A DNA stretch of 64,000 bases from Chryseobacterium sp. SNU WT5 (GCF_007362475.1 NZ_CP041687.1:2356001-2420000), one strand, 5' to 3'; numbered from the stretch's first letter, positions 7,872 through 17,094 are shown. Notes: generated by a model from the sequence alone, not told the origin. Program-made: numbers and translations.

Positions 7872-8008
7872 TTGGGCGATTTTTTTAGATTTTCACCAGC
7901 CTAAATGCCCTCCCAAAAAATCTAAAAAACCGGGCTCTCCGTTGCAATTCCTCCCCGCCACGGCGGGTCCGGGATTTCCCCTGCGATCCCTATCGCAAAC
8001 CCGCAACC
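7872..8008 (-). repeat. Structured GC-rich intergenic element (copy 1 of a family)
   Basis: This island in AT-rich DNA contains several hairpins: TGCGAT/ATCGCA with a 4-base loop (7982-7997), CCCGCC/GGCGGG (7954-7967), and a long AT inverted repeat TTTTTTTAGATTTT (about 7880-7893) with AAAAAATCTAAAAAA (7915-7929). Read on the minus strand, its GATCGCAGGGGAAATCC block resembles the GATGGAAGTGGCATCC block of the element at 62061-62135. No credible protein is encoded. It may be a repeated palindromic element or a structured RNA. Confidence 0.55.
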
Positions 8009-8177
8009 AAATTCAATAAGTGATTAATTTAAAGGTGGCATTATTAAAATGTAAATTCTCGATTAAGTGACTTTTCGGCGCTCGCTTCGCTCGCGCCTCA
8101 CATTCTAAATACCTAGGAAAAAAATGCTGGAATTTTATTTAATAATTCCACTCTTTATTTCTATTTAATAAATTAAT
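8009..8177. other. Intergenic spacer upstream of trmH-like gene
   Basis: No gene is visible. It includes a quasi-palindrome GGCGCTCGCTTCGCTCGCGCC (about 8077-8097; outer arms GGCGC and GCGCC pair), a kind of sequence common in dispersed intergenic repeats. Confidence 0.35.
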
Positions 8178-8226
8178 TTTCATCTTTCATCTTTCATCCA
8201 TCATCCATCATCCATCATCCATTTTC
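8178..8226 (+). repeat. Heptamer tandem repeat (TTTCATC)3(CATCATC)3
   Basis: Seven consecutive 7-base units are present: three TTTCATC, three CATCATC and one CATTTTC. The array ends 40 bases before the -7 element of the methyltransferase gene, so copy-number change could alter the region upstream of that promoter. Confidence 0.85.
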
Positions 8227-8265
8227 AATCTTAAATTCGTGACAGATAAAATCTAAAATAATCCT

Positions 8266-8273
8266 TATTTTTG
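8266..8273 (+). promoter_or_regulatory. -7 element (TATTTTTG) of trmH-like gene, near-leaderless
   Basis: TATTTTTG matches TAnnTTTG and is five bases before the ATG at 8279, predicting a leaderless or nearly leaderless transcript. Confidence 0.5.
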
Positions 8274-8278
8274 GCCTC

Positions 8279-8935
8279 ATGAAAAACCAAAAAACCTTCG
8301 AATATTTACAGCAATTTTTAACTGACGAACGGCTTCAGAAGATCAACCATTTCGCAACCGAAAGTTCCGATTTTGTTTTGCCTGTGATCGAAGATGTTTT
8401 TCAGTTTAGAAATGCAGCCGCGATTGTCCGTTCCGTCGAAGCTTGTGGTTTTCATAAAATCGTGGCCATGGAAAGTGAACATGAATTCAATCCCAATCTT
8501 CGCGTGACCAAGGGAGCAGAAACCTGGGTGGAGGTGGAAAAACTTCCGCACAATTTAGAATCCATTAATCAGATTAAAAACCGGGGTTATAAAATCATTG
8601 CCGTTTCGCCGGAAAAAAATGCAACGCTTCTTCCTGATTTTCAAATCACAGAACCTGTTGCTTTGGTGTTCGGAACAGAAGCAGCGGGTGTTACAGAAGA
8701 GATTTTAGATTTCGCGGATGACACTTTAGCCATCCCGATGTATGGTTTTACCAGAAGTTTTAATGTTTCTGTAGCAGCAGCAATTTGTGTCTGTGAATTG
8801 AAGCAGAAATTGATGAGATCTAATCTCAATTATAAGCTTTCTGAAGAAAAATTGTGGGAAATGAAAGTACGCTGGGCGGTAAATTCTATTAAAAGTGGCG
8901 AACAGATTTTAGCCAAATATTTACAAGAGAAATAA
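8279..8935 (+). CDS. TrmH/SpoU-family RNA 2'-O-methyltransferase
   Basis: The 218-residue protein shows the SPOUT knotted-fold motifs: RNAAAIVRSVEACGF (motif 1, about residues 42-56), LVFGTEAAGVTEE (motif 2, about 128-140) and IPMYGFTRSFNVSVAAAI (motif 3, about 152-169). These bind S-adenosylmethionine and form the active site. It probably methylates the ribose of G18 in tRNA, as the length and the C-terminal helix pair fit TrmH better than the rRNA enzyme RlmB, but substrate cannot be told from the sequence alone. It is monocistronic and convergent with rsmE. Confidence 0.88.
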   Translation: MKNQKTFEYLQQFLTDERLQKINHFATESSDFVLPVIEDVFQFRNAAAIVRSVEACGFHKIVAMESEHEFNPNLRVTKGAETWVEVEKLPHNLESINQIKNRGYKIIAVSPEKNATLLPDFQITEPVALVFGTEAAGVTEEILDFADDTLAIPMYGFTRSFNVSVAAAICVCELKQKLMRSNLNYKLSEEKLWEMKVRWAVNSIKSGEQILAKYLQEK

Positions 8936-9003
8936 AATAAAGAACCTTTTAGAAAGTGATTTTGTGTAAATTTTCTATTTTTAAAACTCTAATGAATTTC
9001 ACA

Positions 9004-9696
9004 TTAACACATCAAACCGTAATTCCAGGCCGCTACAAAAACTCCCGCCGTTTCTGTTCGTAATCTTTGCTTTCCCAGCGAAACTGCTTTCACGCCTTTT
9101 TCCGCTAAAAGCTGAATTTCTTTATCGGAAAAATCACCTTCCGGACCAATTAGAAAAGTGATATTTTCATGAGTTTTTAAATCTTTTAAATCAATTCTTT
9201 CCAAATTTTCATTGCAATGCGCGACAAAAGTATTTTCCGGATTGATGTTTTTAATAAAATCAGAAAACTTTGTTAATTCATTTACAATAGGAAAGTGGAA
9301 ACGTAAACTTTGTTTTGAAGCAGCAATACTTTGTTTTCGTAGTTTATCGATATTCAAATTTTTACGTTCGGTATTTTCAGTTTGTAATAAAGTAATTTCA
9401 GAAATTCCCATTTCGGTGGCTTTCTCAACAAAAAATTCGATTCGGTCAATATTTTTCGTTGGGGCAATGGCAATATGAAGTTGCGTTGAAAAATTGGGAA
9501 GATTATTTTTTATTTCTAAAATATCCAGCGAAACTTTCTTTCCTTCGAAATGAAGAGTTCCTTTTGCCAAATTTCCTTTTCCATCCGTGACGAAAATTTC
9601 TTCACCTGATCGCATTCGCAATACTTTTACAATATGCGTTTGTTCTTCTTCATTGATAATGATTTCAGGAATTACTTCTCCAAAAAAAAGTTTCAT
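9004..9696 (-). CDS. rsmE: 16S rRNA (uracil-1498-N3)-methyltransferase
   Basis: The 230-residue protein has an N-terminal PUA-like RNA-binding part (HIVKVLRMRSGEEI near residue 22) and a C-terminal SPOUT methyltransferase domain with KNIDRIEFFVEKATEMG, LLQTENTERK, FLIGPEGDFSDKE and SLGKQRLRTETAGVFV motifs typical of RsmE. It methylates N3 of U1498 in 16S rRNA. It lies 76 bases before tsaD's end on the same strand and may be co-transcribed with it, as both serve translation. Confidence 0.94.
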   Translation of the reverse strand: MKLFFGEVIPEIIINEEEQTHIVKVLRMRSGEEIFVTDGKGNLAKGTLHFEGKKVSLDILEIKNNLPNFSTQLHIAIAPTKNIDRIEFFVEKATEMGISEITLLQTENTERKNLNIDKLRKQSIAASKQSLRFHFPIVNELTKFSDFIKNINPENTFVAHCNENLERIDLKDLKTHENITFLIGPEGDFSDKEIQLLAEKGVKAVSLGKQRLRTETAGVFVAAWNYGLMC

Positions 9697-9772
9697 AATA
9701 TTTAATTATTTGCCGGTGATTATTCATAATTCCTCAATAGAAATCAATCCGTCTATTTTCTATTAGTTTTTT

Positions 9773-10813
9773 CTATAAATCTTTTTTAAATTCTCCTTCA
9801 ATATCGTATCTCGCCGTTGCAGAAACTGAAAGGTCTGCAAATTCACCAAGATCGTATTTCAATTTGGCAACCATGGCAATCATCGCAGCGTTATCCGTCG
9901 TATATTCAAATTTAGGAATGTAAATGTTCCAGCCTAATTTTTCTGTGTTTTTCTGCATGGCTTCTCGCAAACCAGAATTTGCGGAGACACCACCTGCAAT
10001 AGCAACCTCTTTAATGTTTAATTCTGAAGCTGCTTTTTCTAATTTATTCATCAAAATATCAACCAGCGTTTTCTGGACGGAAGCACATAGGTTGTCGAGG
10101 TTTTCCTTAATAAAATCCGGATTTTTTTTCACCTCTTTCTGAATGAAGTAAAGTACAGAAGTTTTAATTCCGCTAAAAGAGTAGTTGTAGTTTTCTAATT
10201 TTGGCTTATTGAAAGTAAAAGCGGTTTTATTTCCGGACTTAGCCAGGTTATCAATAATTGCTCCTGCAGGATAATCCAGACCGAAAATTTTCCCAATTTT
10301 ATCGAAAGCTTCTCCTGCGGCATCATCAATCGTTTTTCCGATAATTTGCATATCGAAATAATCTTTGACCAAAACGATCATCGTGTGACCACCAGAAACA
10401 GTGAGGCAAAGAAAAGGGAAATGCGGTGGTTTGGGATTAGCATCTTCAATAAAGTGAGCTAAGATATGTGCTTGCAAATGATTGACTTCAATTAGGGGAA
10501 CATGTAAACTCATCGACAATGATTTTGCAAATGAAGTTCCTACTAAAAGCGATCCTAAAAGTCCTGGACCGCGCGTAAAACCAATGGCAGAAATATCTTT
10601 TTGTTGTATATTTGCTTTATTGACTGCCTTATCAATTACGGGGATGATATTTTGTTGGTGTGCTCGGGAAGCGAGCTCTGGAACAACACCTCCATATTCC
10701 CTGTGTATTTCTTGATTTGCAGCAATGTTGGAAAGGATTTTATTACCTTTGATGACGGCTACGGAAGTATCGTCGCAGGAAGATTCTATACCTAAAATTA
10801 TTGGGTCACTCAT
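9773..10813 (-). CDS. tsaD: tRNA N6-adenosine threonylcarbamoyltransferase TsaD
   Basis: The 346-residue protein transfers the threonylcarbamoyl group to A37 of ANN-decoding tRNAs with TsaB and TsaE. Seen motifs are ILGIESSCDDTSVAV at the start, the metal-binding VNHLQAHILAHF (His pair near residue 110), LTVSGGHTMIV, DDAAGEAFDKIGK and the C-terminal AIAGGVSANSGLR. Length is normal. The start codon is separated from the divergent tamB start by only three bases, and its TAAATTTG promoter box lies inside tamB codons 2-4. Confidence 0.96.
   Translation of the reverse strand: MSDPIILGIESSCDDTSVAVIKGNKILSNIAANQEIHREYGGVVPELASRAHQQNIIPVIDKAVNKANIQQKDISAIGFTRGPGLLGSLLVGTSFAKSLSMSLHVPLIEVNHLQAHILAHFIEDANPKPPHFPFLCLTVSGGHTMIVLVKDYFDMQIIGKTIDDAAGEAFDKIGKIFGLDYPAGAIIDNLAKSGNKTAFTFNKPKLENYNYSFSGIKTSVLYFIQKEVKKNPDFIKENLDNLCASVQKTLVDILMNKLEKAASELNIKEVAIAGGVSANSGLREAMQKNTEKLGWNIYIPKFEYTTDNAAMIAMVAKLKYDLGEFADLSVSATARYDIEGEFKKDL
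10744..10751 (+). promoter_or_regulatory. Possible tamB -7 element (TACCTTTG) inside tsaD
   Basis: TACCTTTG fits TAnnTTTG and lies within tsaD coding sequence, 65 bases before the tamB ATG. The upstream TTTG at 10716-10719 is spaced 24 bases away, longer than ideal, so the assignment is tentative. Confidence 0.3.
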
Positions 10814-10816
10814 ACA

Positions 10817-13800
10817 ATGGCAAATTTAGAGAATAATAACGATAACGAAAACAAAAAATCCATTGCAGAAAACGTTGGTGATTCTGTACAAAAAGGGGTC
10901 GAAAATGTTCAGGAAACCGTAATAGAAACGGTTAAAGGTGCAACCAACCTTGCATCTGATGCCATTAACCATCCTGTGGAGACCGCTAAGGAATTTGGAG
11001 AACAAGCCGTAAAAGATGTAACGAGTTATAAATGGTGGGCAAAACTTCTTTTGGTTCTTTTCTGGAGTGTTTTATTTCTTGTTTTATCCTTTATCATTAT
11101 CGTTAGCTTGCCGGCTACCAAAAATTGGGCTGCACAGAAAGTAATTTCCAAGCTCAACACGGATCTAAAATCGCAAATGTCTTTTGAAAGTGTTGATGTT
11201 AGTTATTTTGGGGATATTCACATTCATAACGTGTCTGTGAGAGATTATAAAAAATTTCCTTTTTTAAAAGCAGAAGAACTTTATGCGGATTCTGACTGGT
11301 TTTCAATTATAGGCAATTCGAGAAACCTTCAATTTCAGTCTTTATCATTAAAGAAATTAGATCTGAAGGTGATTACCTATAAAGGGGATAGTATTTCCAA
11401 TTTTATACGATTTGTTGATTTATTCAATACTCCATCGAAAAAAGTTCATCAAGATCCATTTCAATTAAAGTCTAGGATATATGTATCCAATTCCAAAGTT
11501 TCCATCATTAATCAAAATCATGATGGCGAAGAAGGGAGATGGCTTAACGCAACTGATCTCAACTTGGTAATTCCCGAATTAAGAGTGAATGGTTCAAACG
11601 TATTTGCACAAATTAATAATATGCGTTTTACTACTGAAAGATGGGGTAAAAAACATTTTGTGGATACTTTTTCTACTGACTTCTCTTTAACGCACGAATT
11701 TCTTTCGCTAAAGGACTTGACTCTGAATACAAATAATTCGCTGCTTCAGGGAGATTTAAAATTTAATTTGAATAAAGGCTCATTTTCAGATTTTACAAAT
11801 AAAGTTCGCTGGGATCTTAATTTAAAAAAAGGGAGCCAGATCAGTGGTTATGACATAAGTTATTTTGTAACCGATTGGGATAACTATAAGCCAATCAATA
11901 TTTCAGGGACCATGACTGGACCACTTAATAAATTTTATCTGGACAATTTTTTAGTCAGAAATCCACAAGTCAACATTAAGACCGGAACCATGAAAGTGTC
12001 CAATATTTTAAAGGGAAACTTTCAGATTGAAACCAACAATCTTTCTACTGACTTCACTTATAAAGATCTGAAAGCAATGATGCCAACTTTCATTGCTTCT
12101 AAAATGAAAAATTTTGCCGATGATTTTGGTAGATTAAAATATGATGGAGCAGTTCGCGTAACGCCGAAAGAAGTATATGTTCCGAATGCACGGTTGATAA
12201 CCGGGATCGGGCAGGCAAAAATCAATAACTTTTACTTAACGGATTTTAGTACTAATTTACCTAAATACCGTGGTTTTGCGGAGGTCAATGATCTAAATAC
12301 CTCGGTTATTACTAAAAACAAAGAAGTTGGCTTAATCAGTGGGAAATTTAATGTTCAGGGTCAAAGCTTCGATGTAAATACCATGGTTCTAAAAACGAAA
12401 TCGCAAATTTCAAAGGTTGAAATTGTCGATAAAGTGATTAACAATGTTTTTTTAGAAGGTGTACTTGATCATAAGAAGTATACAGGGATTATCAACGTAA
12501 ATGATGACCAGGCAAAAGCAAGTGTAAAAGGGCTCATTGATTTTAGCACCCCAAGATTATTTGCGGATATTAAGGCAGATGTTGACTATTTAGATATTAA
12601 TTATTTTACAGGTGGAAAAGGATCACAAGTTGTTAGCGGTTTAGTTGATGGTAACATTTCGATGACCAATATCAATGATCTTACTTTAGACGCTGATTTG
12701 CAAAATGTCAATTTTGCGGCTAATAATCAAAAGTTTTTAATTCCAAATGCCAAGGTAAAAGCATTTTTTGAAAATGGAAACCGAATTGTTTCAGTTGATG
12801 CTCCAGGTGCAGTGAACGGGCAAATTGCGGGAAGGTTTAATCTGGGTGATCTAGCGGGAATGATCGAAAATGGACTCGGGCGAATACTCGTAGGGCCACC
12901 GCCGAGAAAATTATATAAAGGTCAAAATTTCACCATGGATTTTGATATTAAACAACGCTTGGTCAATTACTTTTTACCCGATTTACATATTCCTAAAGGC
13001 GCAAGAGCCAATGGTTCTTATGATGGGAATTCTAATGATTTGATTCTTAATGTAGATGCTGAAAGCTTAAAATATGTGATGACTAAAAAACAGGAAATCA
13101 CAGATGCTGACAAAGCATTGGCTAAAGCGAATCCGGCATATAAATTCACAGAACGAGACCAGATTACTCGGGACAGCGCGATGATCGATCAGTTAATGGT
13201 TCGGATTAATACTGCGAATTTAAATGAACAGATCTTTGCCAAAATTGATCGAATAGAATACAATAAAAATGTTCTTAAAGACATTACTTTAAGTGGAAGA
13301 AATGAAAATAATCAGATTTTGCACCTTGCGACTAATTTTAAACTGGGGACGCCGGAAGAAGAGGTAAAGCAAGAATTGAAAGAATACGCTGTTAATCTTA
13401 ATCAGTCAACAAACAAAGCTGGTGATTTTGTTTTTAGATTTGAACCGACCACGATTAAATTTAATGATATAGCCTGGAGTGTGGATACCAGTCCAGAACT
13501 TAATCATGCGATAACCTACAGGAAAAAATCGGGTGATTTTCTGATTGAAAATTTACGGTTGTATTCAGATGCGAGTGAACTTTTCGTTAAGAATTCCTTA
13601 TTCAAATCTGCAAAGGATTTTTCCGTAGAAGGAGAAGTTAGAAATTTGGATATTGCAAAAGCTTATGCATTAATCAAAGGAAATGGTGATATGGATATTA
13701 CCGGGCTCGCAAATGGAACCTTTAGTATTAACATGAATAAAAATAATCTTGAACCGCTTATTGATATTGGGATTACTGATATCTTCATGAATGGTAAAGG

Positions 13801-15604
13801 ATTGGGGAATATTGAGATTATTACCAAAAATAGTTCAATACCTAATGTTTTTGATGTAGATATAAAAGCAATTTCTACCAGTGCTGGTCTTATCGGAGCA
13901 AATGATCTTCATCTTACCGGCACCATTAATAATAATACAGCTTCTCCTACATTGGATTTGTTAGCAAAAATGGATGATTTTGATTTAGCTTTTGCACAAC
14001 AATTCGTAGAAGGTATTTTTTCAAATCTCAGAGGTAAAGCTACAGGTGATCTAAAAATTGCTGGGAACTTAAGTGATATTGATTATAGTGGAGATATTGC
14101 TTTAAGCAGCTTTGGTCTGAAACTCGACTTTACGGGAGTAGATTATGAATTGGACGATACGGTGATCTCCTTGTCAAAAGGACTTGCTGTTCTCAATGAT
14201 ATCGGGGTGAAAGATGGGAGAACTAATTCAAAAGGATCAATTTCTGGAGCGATTCAGTTTGAAACCTTATCTTCTATGGGGGTCAACTTAGTGATGAGAG
14301 CGGATAATTTAATGTTGCTGAACACGACACAAAAAGATTATGACCTGTTTTGGGGTAGAATATATGGAACAGGAACACTTTATGTCGATGGTCCGGTATC
14401 AGGATTAAGCATCTCTACCCCAGAAATGCGCGCTTTAAGCAATTCTGTATTTACTTTTAATTCTAACTCAACTTCAAATGTGGAAGAATTTAAGATGCTT
14501 CGGTTTTTAGAGCGGGACGAAAATGGGATTGTATTAACTGAAACGAAAAAGAAATCAAAAGCCAATATGTTGATTGATTTTAATTTGGCAGTAGACAAAG
14601 GTACAACTGTAAACGTTCTTGTAGGAGATGATATCGGGGATATTACGGTTCGTGGAAATTCGGAACGACTTCGTTTTGTTATGGGACGAACTGGTGCTAT
14701 TTCCATGAATGGGAATTACTTTGTAGATAATGGCTCTTTTGTATCTAAGGCGATACTGAACAGAACCTTCCAAATTACTAAAGGAAGTTCTATCAGGTGG
14801 GATGGTGATGCGATGGCGCCACAGCTCGATATTAATGCAACCTATTTAAGGACAGTAACCAATGCAGGACAATATTTAAATATGGGCAGTTTGCAGCCTA
14901 TAAACGTTCTGTTAACGACCAGAATTACGCAAACTCTTAATAATCCGAAAATTGAACTGGGTGTTTCTGCGCAGGATGTCTCCAGTAATTTGAAAGAAAC
15001 ACTGGCGGAGAAAATGAGTAATGAAGATGAGAAAATTATTCAGTTTGGATCTATACTCGTAATGAATACATTCAATGTGGGTAACTCAGCTTTCGATATC
15101 ACTCTTGGAAATACCCTGGAAACCTCTGGCTACAATATGCTGTTTAAACAACTTGGTTCGGTACTGAATAACATTAGTAATGAATTCCAAGTCGATTTAA
15201 ATTATTTGAAAGGAGATGCTGGATCCAATACTGGTGACCGTGCTAATGCAAGTGTAAGCTTTGCTTTGTCACCACGGGTCACGGTAAAAACAGGATTGGG
15301 TATTCCAATTTCAAAATCTGAAAATGCTGAATATGACTATCTTTCAGGTGAAGGAATAATAGAGTACGATTGGTCAAAGAATAATGATGGAACAAGGTTG
15401 TTGAGGGCCTATTCGAAGCCAACGAATATTGGCTTAAATGGGACTTCCGCCGGAAATGCGGGTGCCAATCAAAGTTATGGAGTTGGGGTCGTTTACAGTA
15501 AAAGTTTCAATACTATCTTCAAAAGAAAGAAAAAAGAACCTAAATCGCAGTCGAACAAAAGTAAAGTTAAAACCGATTCTATCAAAATCGACACGATTAA
15601 ATAA
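10817..15604 (+). CDS. tamB: TamB-like translocation/assembly module protein (DUF490)
   Basis: The 1595-residue protein has an unusual charged N-terminus (residues 1-72, amphipathic VQKGVENVQETVIETVKG), one transmembrane helix (about 74-98) and a very long periplasmic region of repeating beta-strands (AsmA/TamB-type beta-taco). The conserved TamB C-terminal domain (about 1150-1560) contains GAISMNGNYFVDNG and ends near a beta-barrel-like SYGVGVVYSKSF motif, followed by a basic Lys/Ser tail. Family members bridge the envelope and move lipids or help outer-membrane assembly. It is divergent from tsaD and followed by an lrp-type gene with its own promoter. Confidence 0.88.
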   Translation: MANLENNNDNENKKSIAENVGDSVQKGVENVQETVIETVKGATNLASDAINHPVETAKEFGEQAVKDVTSYKWWAKLLLVLFWSVLFLVLSFIIIVSLPATKNWAAQKVISKLNTDLKSQMSFESVDVSYFGDIHIHNVSVRDYKKFPFLKAEELYADSDWFSIIGNSRNLQFQSLSLKKLDLKVITYKGDSISNFIRFVDLFNTPSKKVHQDPFQLKSRIYVSNSKVSIINQNHDGEEGRWLNATDLNLVIPELRVNGSNVFAQINNMRFTTERWGKKHFVDTFSTDFSLTHEFLSLKDLTLNTNNSLLQGDLKFNLNKGSFSDFTNKVRWDLNLKKGSQISGYDISYFVTDWDNYKPINISGTMTGPLNKFYLDNFLVRNPQVNIKTGTMKVSNILKGNFQIETNNLSTDFTYKDLKAMMPTFIASKMKNFADDFGRLKYDGAVRVTPKEVYVPNARLITGIGQAKINNFYLTDFSTNLPKYRGFAEVNDLNTSVITKNKEVGLISGKFNVQGQSFDVNTMVLKTKSQISKVEIVDKVINNVFLEGVLDHKKYTGIINVNDDQAKASVKGLIDFSTPRLFADIKADVDYLDINYFTGGKGSQVVSGLVDGNISMTNINDLTLDADLQNVNFAANNQKFLIPNAKVKAFFENGNRIVSVDAPGAVNGQIAGRFNLGDLAGMIENGLGRILVGPPPRKLYKGQNFTMDFDIKQRLVNYFLPDLHIPKGARANGSYDGNSNDLILNVDAESLKYVMTKKQEITDADKALAKANPAYKFTERDQITRDSAMIDQLMVRINTANLNEQIFAKIDRIEYNKNVLKDITLSGRNENNQILHLATNFKLGTPEEEVKQELKEYAVNLNQSTNKAGDFVFRFEPTTIKFNDIAWSVDTSPELNHAITYRKKSGDFLIENLRLYSDASELFVKNSLFKSAKDFSVEGEVRNLDIAKAYALIKGNGDMDITGLANGTFSINMNKNNLEPLIDIGITDIFMNGKGLGNIEIITKNSSIPNVFDVDIKAISTSAGLIGANDLHLTGTINNNTASPTLDLLAKMDDFDLAFAQQFVEGIFSNLRGKATGDLKIAGNLSDIDYSGDIALSSFGLKLDFTGVDYELDDTVISLSKGLAVLNDIGVKDGRTNSKGSISGAIQFETLSSMGVNLVMRADNLMLLNTTQKDYDLFWGRIYGTGTLYVDGPVSGLSISTPEMRALSNSVFTFNSNSTSNVEEFKMLRFLERDENGIVLTETKKKSKANMLIDFNLAVDKGTTVNVLVGDDIGDITVRGNSERLRFVMGRTGAISMNGNYFVDNGSFVSKAILNRTFQITKGSSIRWDGDAMAPQLDINATYLRTVTNAGQYLNMGSLQPINVLLTTRITQTLNNPKIELGVSAQDVSSNLKETLAEKMSNEDEKIIQFGSILVMNTFNVGNSAFDITLGNTLETSGYNMLFKQLGSVLNNISNEFQVDLNYLKGDAGSNTGDRANASVSFALSPRVTVKTGLGIPISKSENAEYDYLSGEGIIEYDWSKNNDGTRLLRAYSKPTNIGLNGTSAGNAGANQSYGVGVVYSKSFNTIFKRKKKEPKSQSNKSKVKTDSIKIDTIK
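10821..10828 (-). promoter_or_regulatory. tsaD -7 element (TAAATTTG) inside tamB codons 2-4
   Basis: TAAATTTG on the minus strand matches the consensus and is seven bases before the tsaD ATG. It coincides with the GCA-AAT-TTA codons of tamB, so protein code and opposing promoter share the same bases. Confidence 0.55.
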
Positions 15605-15683
15605 GGATTTAAACAATGTTTTTTAATTATTAGTTAAAATTTATTAAATTTTAAGTTTATTTTCTATAATTCATATTTTTTCG

Positions 15684-15691
15684 TAAATTTG
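15684..15691 (+). promoter_or_regulatory. -7 element (TAAATTTG) of Lrp-family gene
   Basis: TAAATTTG followed by C lies 44 bases before the ATG at 15736, in a very AT-rich intergenic region; a standard flavobacterial promoter with a leader of about 40 bases. Confidence 0.55.
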
Positions 15692-15735
15692 CAAACATTT
15701 TATAATACAAGTAGAAAATTTACAAAACCCGAAAT

Positions 15736-16206
15736 ATGAATTATCAGTTAGATCAAATAGATAAAAAGATCTTGGATTTTTTAGTAGAAAATACTAGAAT
15801 GCCTTTTACAGAGATCGCTAAGCAGATGGATGTTTCTGCAGGAACGATTCACGTACGTGTGAAAAAAATGGAAGATGCAGGAATAATTCTAGGGTCTTCA
15901 TTGAATATTGATTACGCAAAATTAGACTATCATTTTACCGCATTTATCGGTATTTTGTTGACAAAATCTAATAGAACTCAAGACGTTTTGAAAGAATTGA
16001 CTACGATTCCGAATGTAACAGACGTAAGCGTTATTTCAGGTAAATACAATATTTTCTGTAAAGTGAAAGCTAAGAATACGGAAGACGCGAAAAGAATAAT
16101 TTATCAGATTGATGATATTCAGGATGTAATGCGTACCGAAAGTATGATTTCTATGGAAGAATTTATTTCTGACAAAAACAGATTGATCAACGCAGTTTCT
16201 ATATAA
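15736..16206 (+). CDS. Lrp/AsnC-family transcriptional regulator
   Basis: The 156-residue protein has an N-terminal winged helix-turn-helix (residues 4-60, KKILDFLVENTRMPFTEIAKQ then SAGTIHVRVKKME) and a C-terminal RAM domain (about 70-145, including VSVISGKYNIFCKVKA), the usual Lrp/AsnC layout. Such proteins respond to amino acids or related ligands and form octamers. The ligand and targets cannot be told here: the flanking genes, tamB and a small membrane protein, suggest no amino-acid pathway. It has its own promoter upstream. Confidence 0.92.
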   Translation: MNYQLDQIDKKILDFLVENTRMPFTEIAKQMDVSAGTIHVRVKKMEDAGIILGSSLNIDYAKLDYHFTAFIGILLTKSNRTQDVLKELTTIPNVTDVSVISGKYNIFCKVKAKNTEDAKRIIYQIDDIQDVMRTESMISMEEFISDKNRLINAVSI

Positions 16207-16276
16207 ATTGCTGATTTTTATCAACTAAACTTAAAACTTTTGATTTCTTATCAAAAGTTTTTTTATTTTTACCATT

Positions 16277-16651
16277 ATGAAAGAAAATTTCGCAGACGAA
16301 AGTCCGAAGAAAGATTTAGGATTCGTTTTATCACTACTTGCCTTATTGCTTTTTACTGGCATGGGAATCGGGATCGATTTTGATGAGTTTTCGCAACATT
16401 TGGAAATCAATATTCCTCCCGGGTACTTTTACTTTATTTTTTTGGTTGATGTTATCATGATTGTATCCTTAATCATTATCTATAATTATAGGAAAATTGG
16501 TGCTTATTTATTCCCTGCAGCCGTAATTACCCATTTTTTAGCACATAACTTTTTTCTGTCCACTTTTTTATATACAGATGTTACTAATATGTTTTTGTAT
16601 ATCACAGTGGGTATGTTCGCCATTCTCCCGAAATGGCAGTTTTTTAAATAA
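16277..16651 (+). CDS. Small four-helix membrane protein, unknown function
   Basis: The 124-residue protein has four predicted membrane helices at about residues 14-32, 50-70, 74-93 and 98-117, with an acidic soluble N-terminus (MKENFADESPKKD). No family is recognised. A TATTTTTA box lies five bases before the ATG, close to the TAnnTTTG consensus. The gene lies 11 bases before the Rrf2-type regulator and may be co-transcribed with it, which would link it to nitrosative or iron-sulfur stress; that is only a guess from spacing. Confidence 0.6.
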   Translation: MKENFADESPKKDLGFVLSLLALLLFTGMGIGIDFDEFSQHLEINIPPGYFYFIFLVDVIMIVSLIIIYNYRKIGAYLFPAAVITHFLAHNFFLSTFLYTDVTNMFLYITVGMFAILPKWQFFK

Positions 16652-16662
16652 AATAATTACGA

Positions 16663-17094
16663 ATGTTTTCCAAAGCTTGTGAATATGCCATTAAGGCCAC
16701 GATTTATATTGCTCAGCAGAGCCATCAGAATCGTCGTGCCAACGTAAAGGAAGTGGCAGAGGCGGTCAATGCGCCGGAAGCTTTCACCGCTAAAATCCTG
16801 CAACAACTTTGTCGGGAAGATATATTGTCTTCTATTCGTGGAAAGCAAGGCGGTTTTATTTTTGATATTGACAAGCAAAAAAAAATTAAGATCTTCGATG
16901 TAGTTACCATTATCGATGGTGATGGACTTTTTACCAATTGTGGACTGGGTTTACAAAAGTGTTCTTCGGTAAATCCATGCCCCGTTCATGATGACTTTAA
17001 AGCAGTTCGGGATGGTCTTATAAACATGGTTCAAAAATATTCTTTCTACGATTTAGCGATCAGAACCGAAAGTGGTTTAGCTTGGCTTAAATAA
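16663..17094 (+). CDS. Rrf2-family regulator, NsrR/IscR-like
   Basis: The 143-residue protein has the Rrf2 winged helix (residues 1-65, SKACEYAIKATIYIAQQS and ILQQLCREDILSSIRGKQGG). Three cysteines at 93, 100 and 106 (C-x6-C-x5-C) form the expected iron-sulfur cluster site of NsrR/IscR-type sensors. The adjacent downstream gene encodes a RIC-type iron-sulfur repair protein, the classic target of NO-responsive NsrR, so a nitric-oxide sensing repressor is the best reading. The ligand is inferred from context; I see no clear operator. Confidence 0.82.
   Translation: MFSKACEYAIKATIYIAQQSHQNRRANVKEVAEAVNAPEAFTAKILQQLCREDILSSIRGKQGGFIFDIDKQKKIKIFDVVTIIDGDGLFTNCGLGLQKCSSVNPCPVHDDFKAVRDGLINMVQKYSFYDLAIRTESGLAWLK

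Noticed and set aside
7675-8019. 114-codon frame across the ansA start and the GC-rich element
   Set aside because: It runs antisense to ansA and into the hairpin element; length is explained by the lack of stops in GC-rich repeats.
8178-8226. Heptamer repeat as a CRISPR array
   Set aside because: Units are 7 bases, directly adjacent and without spacers.
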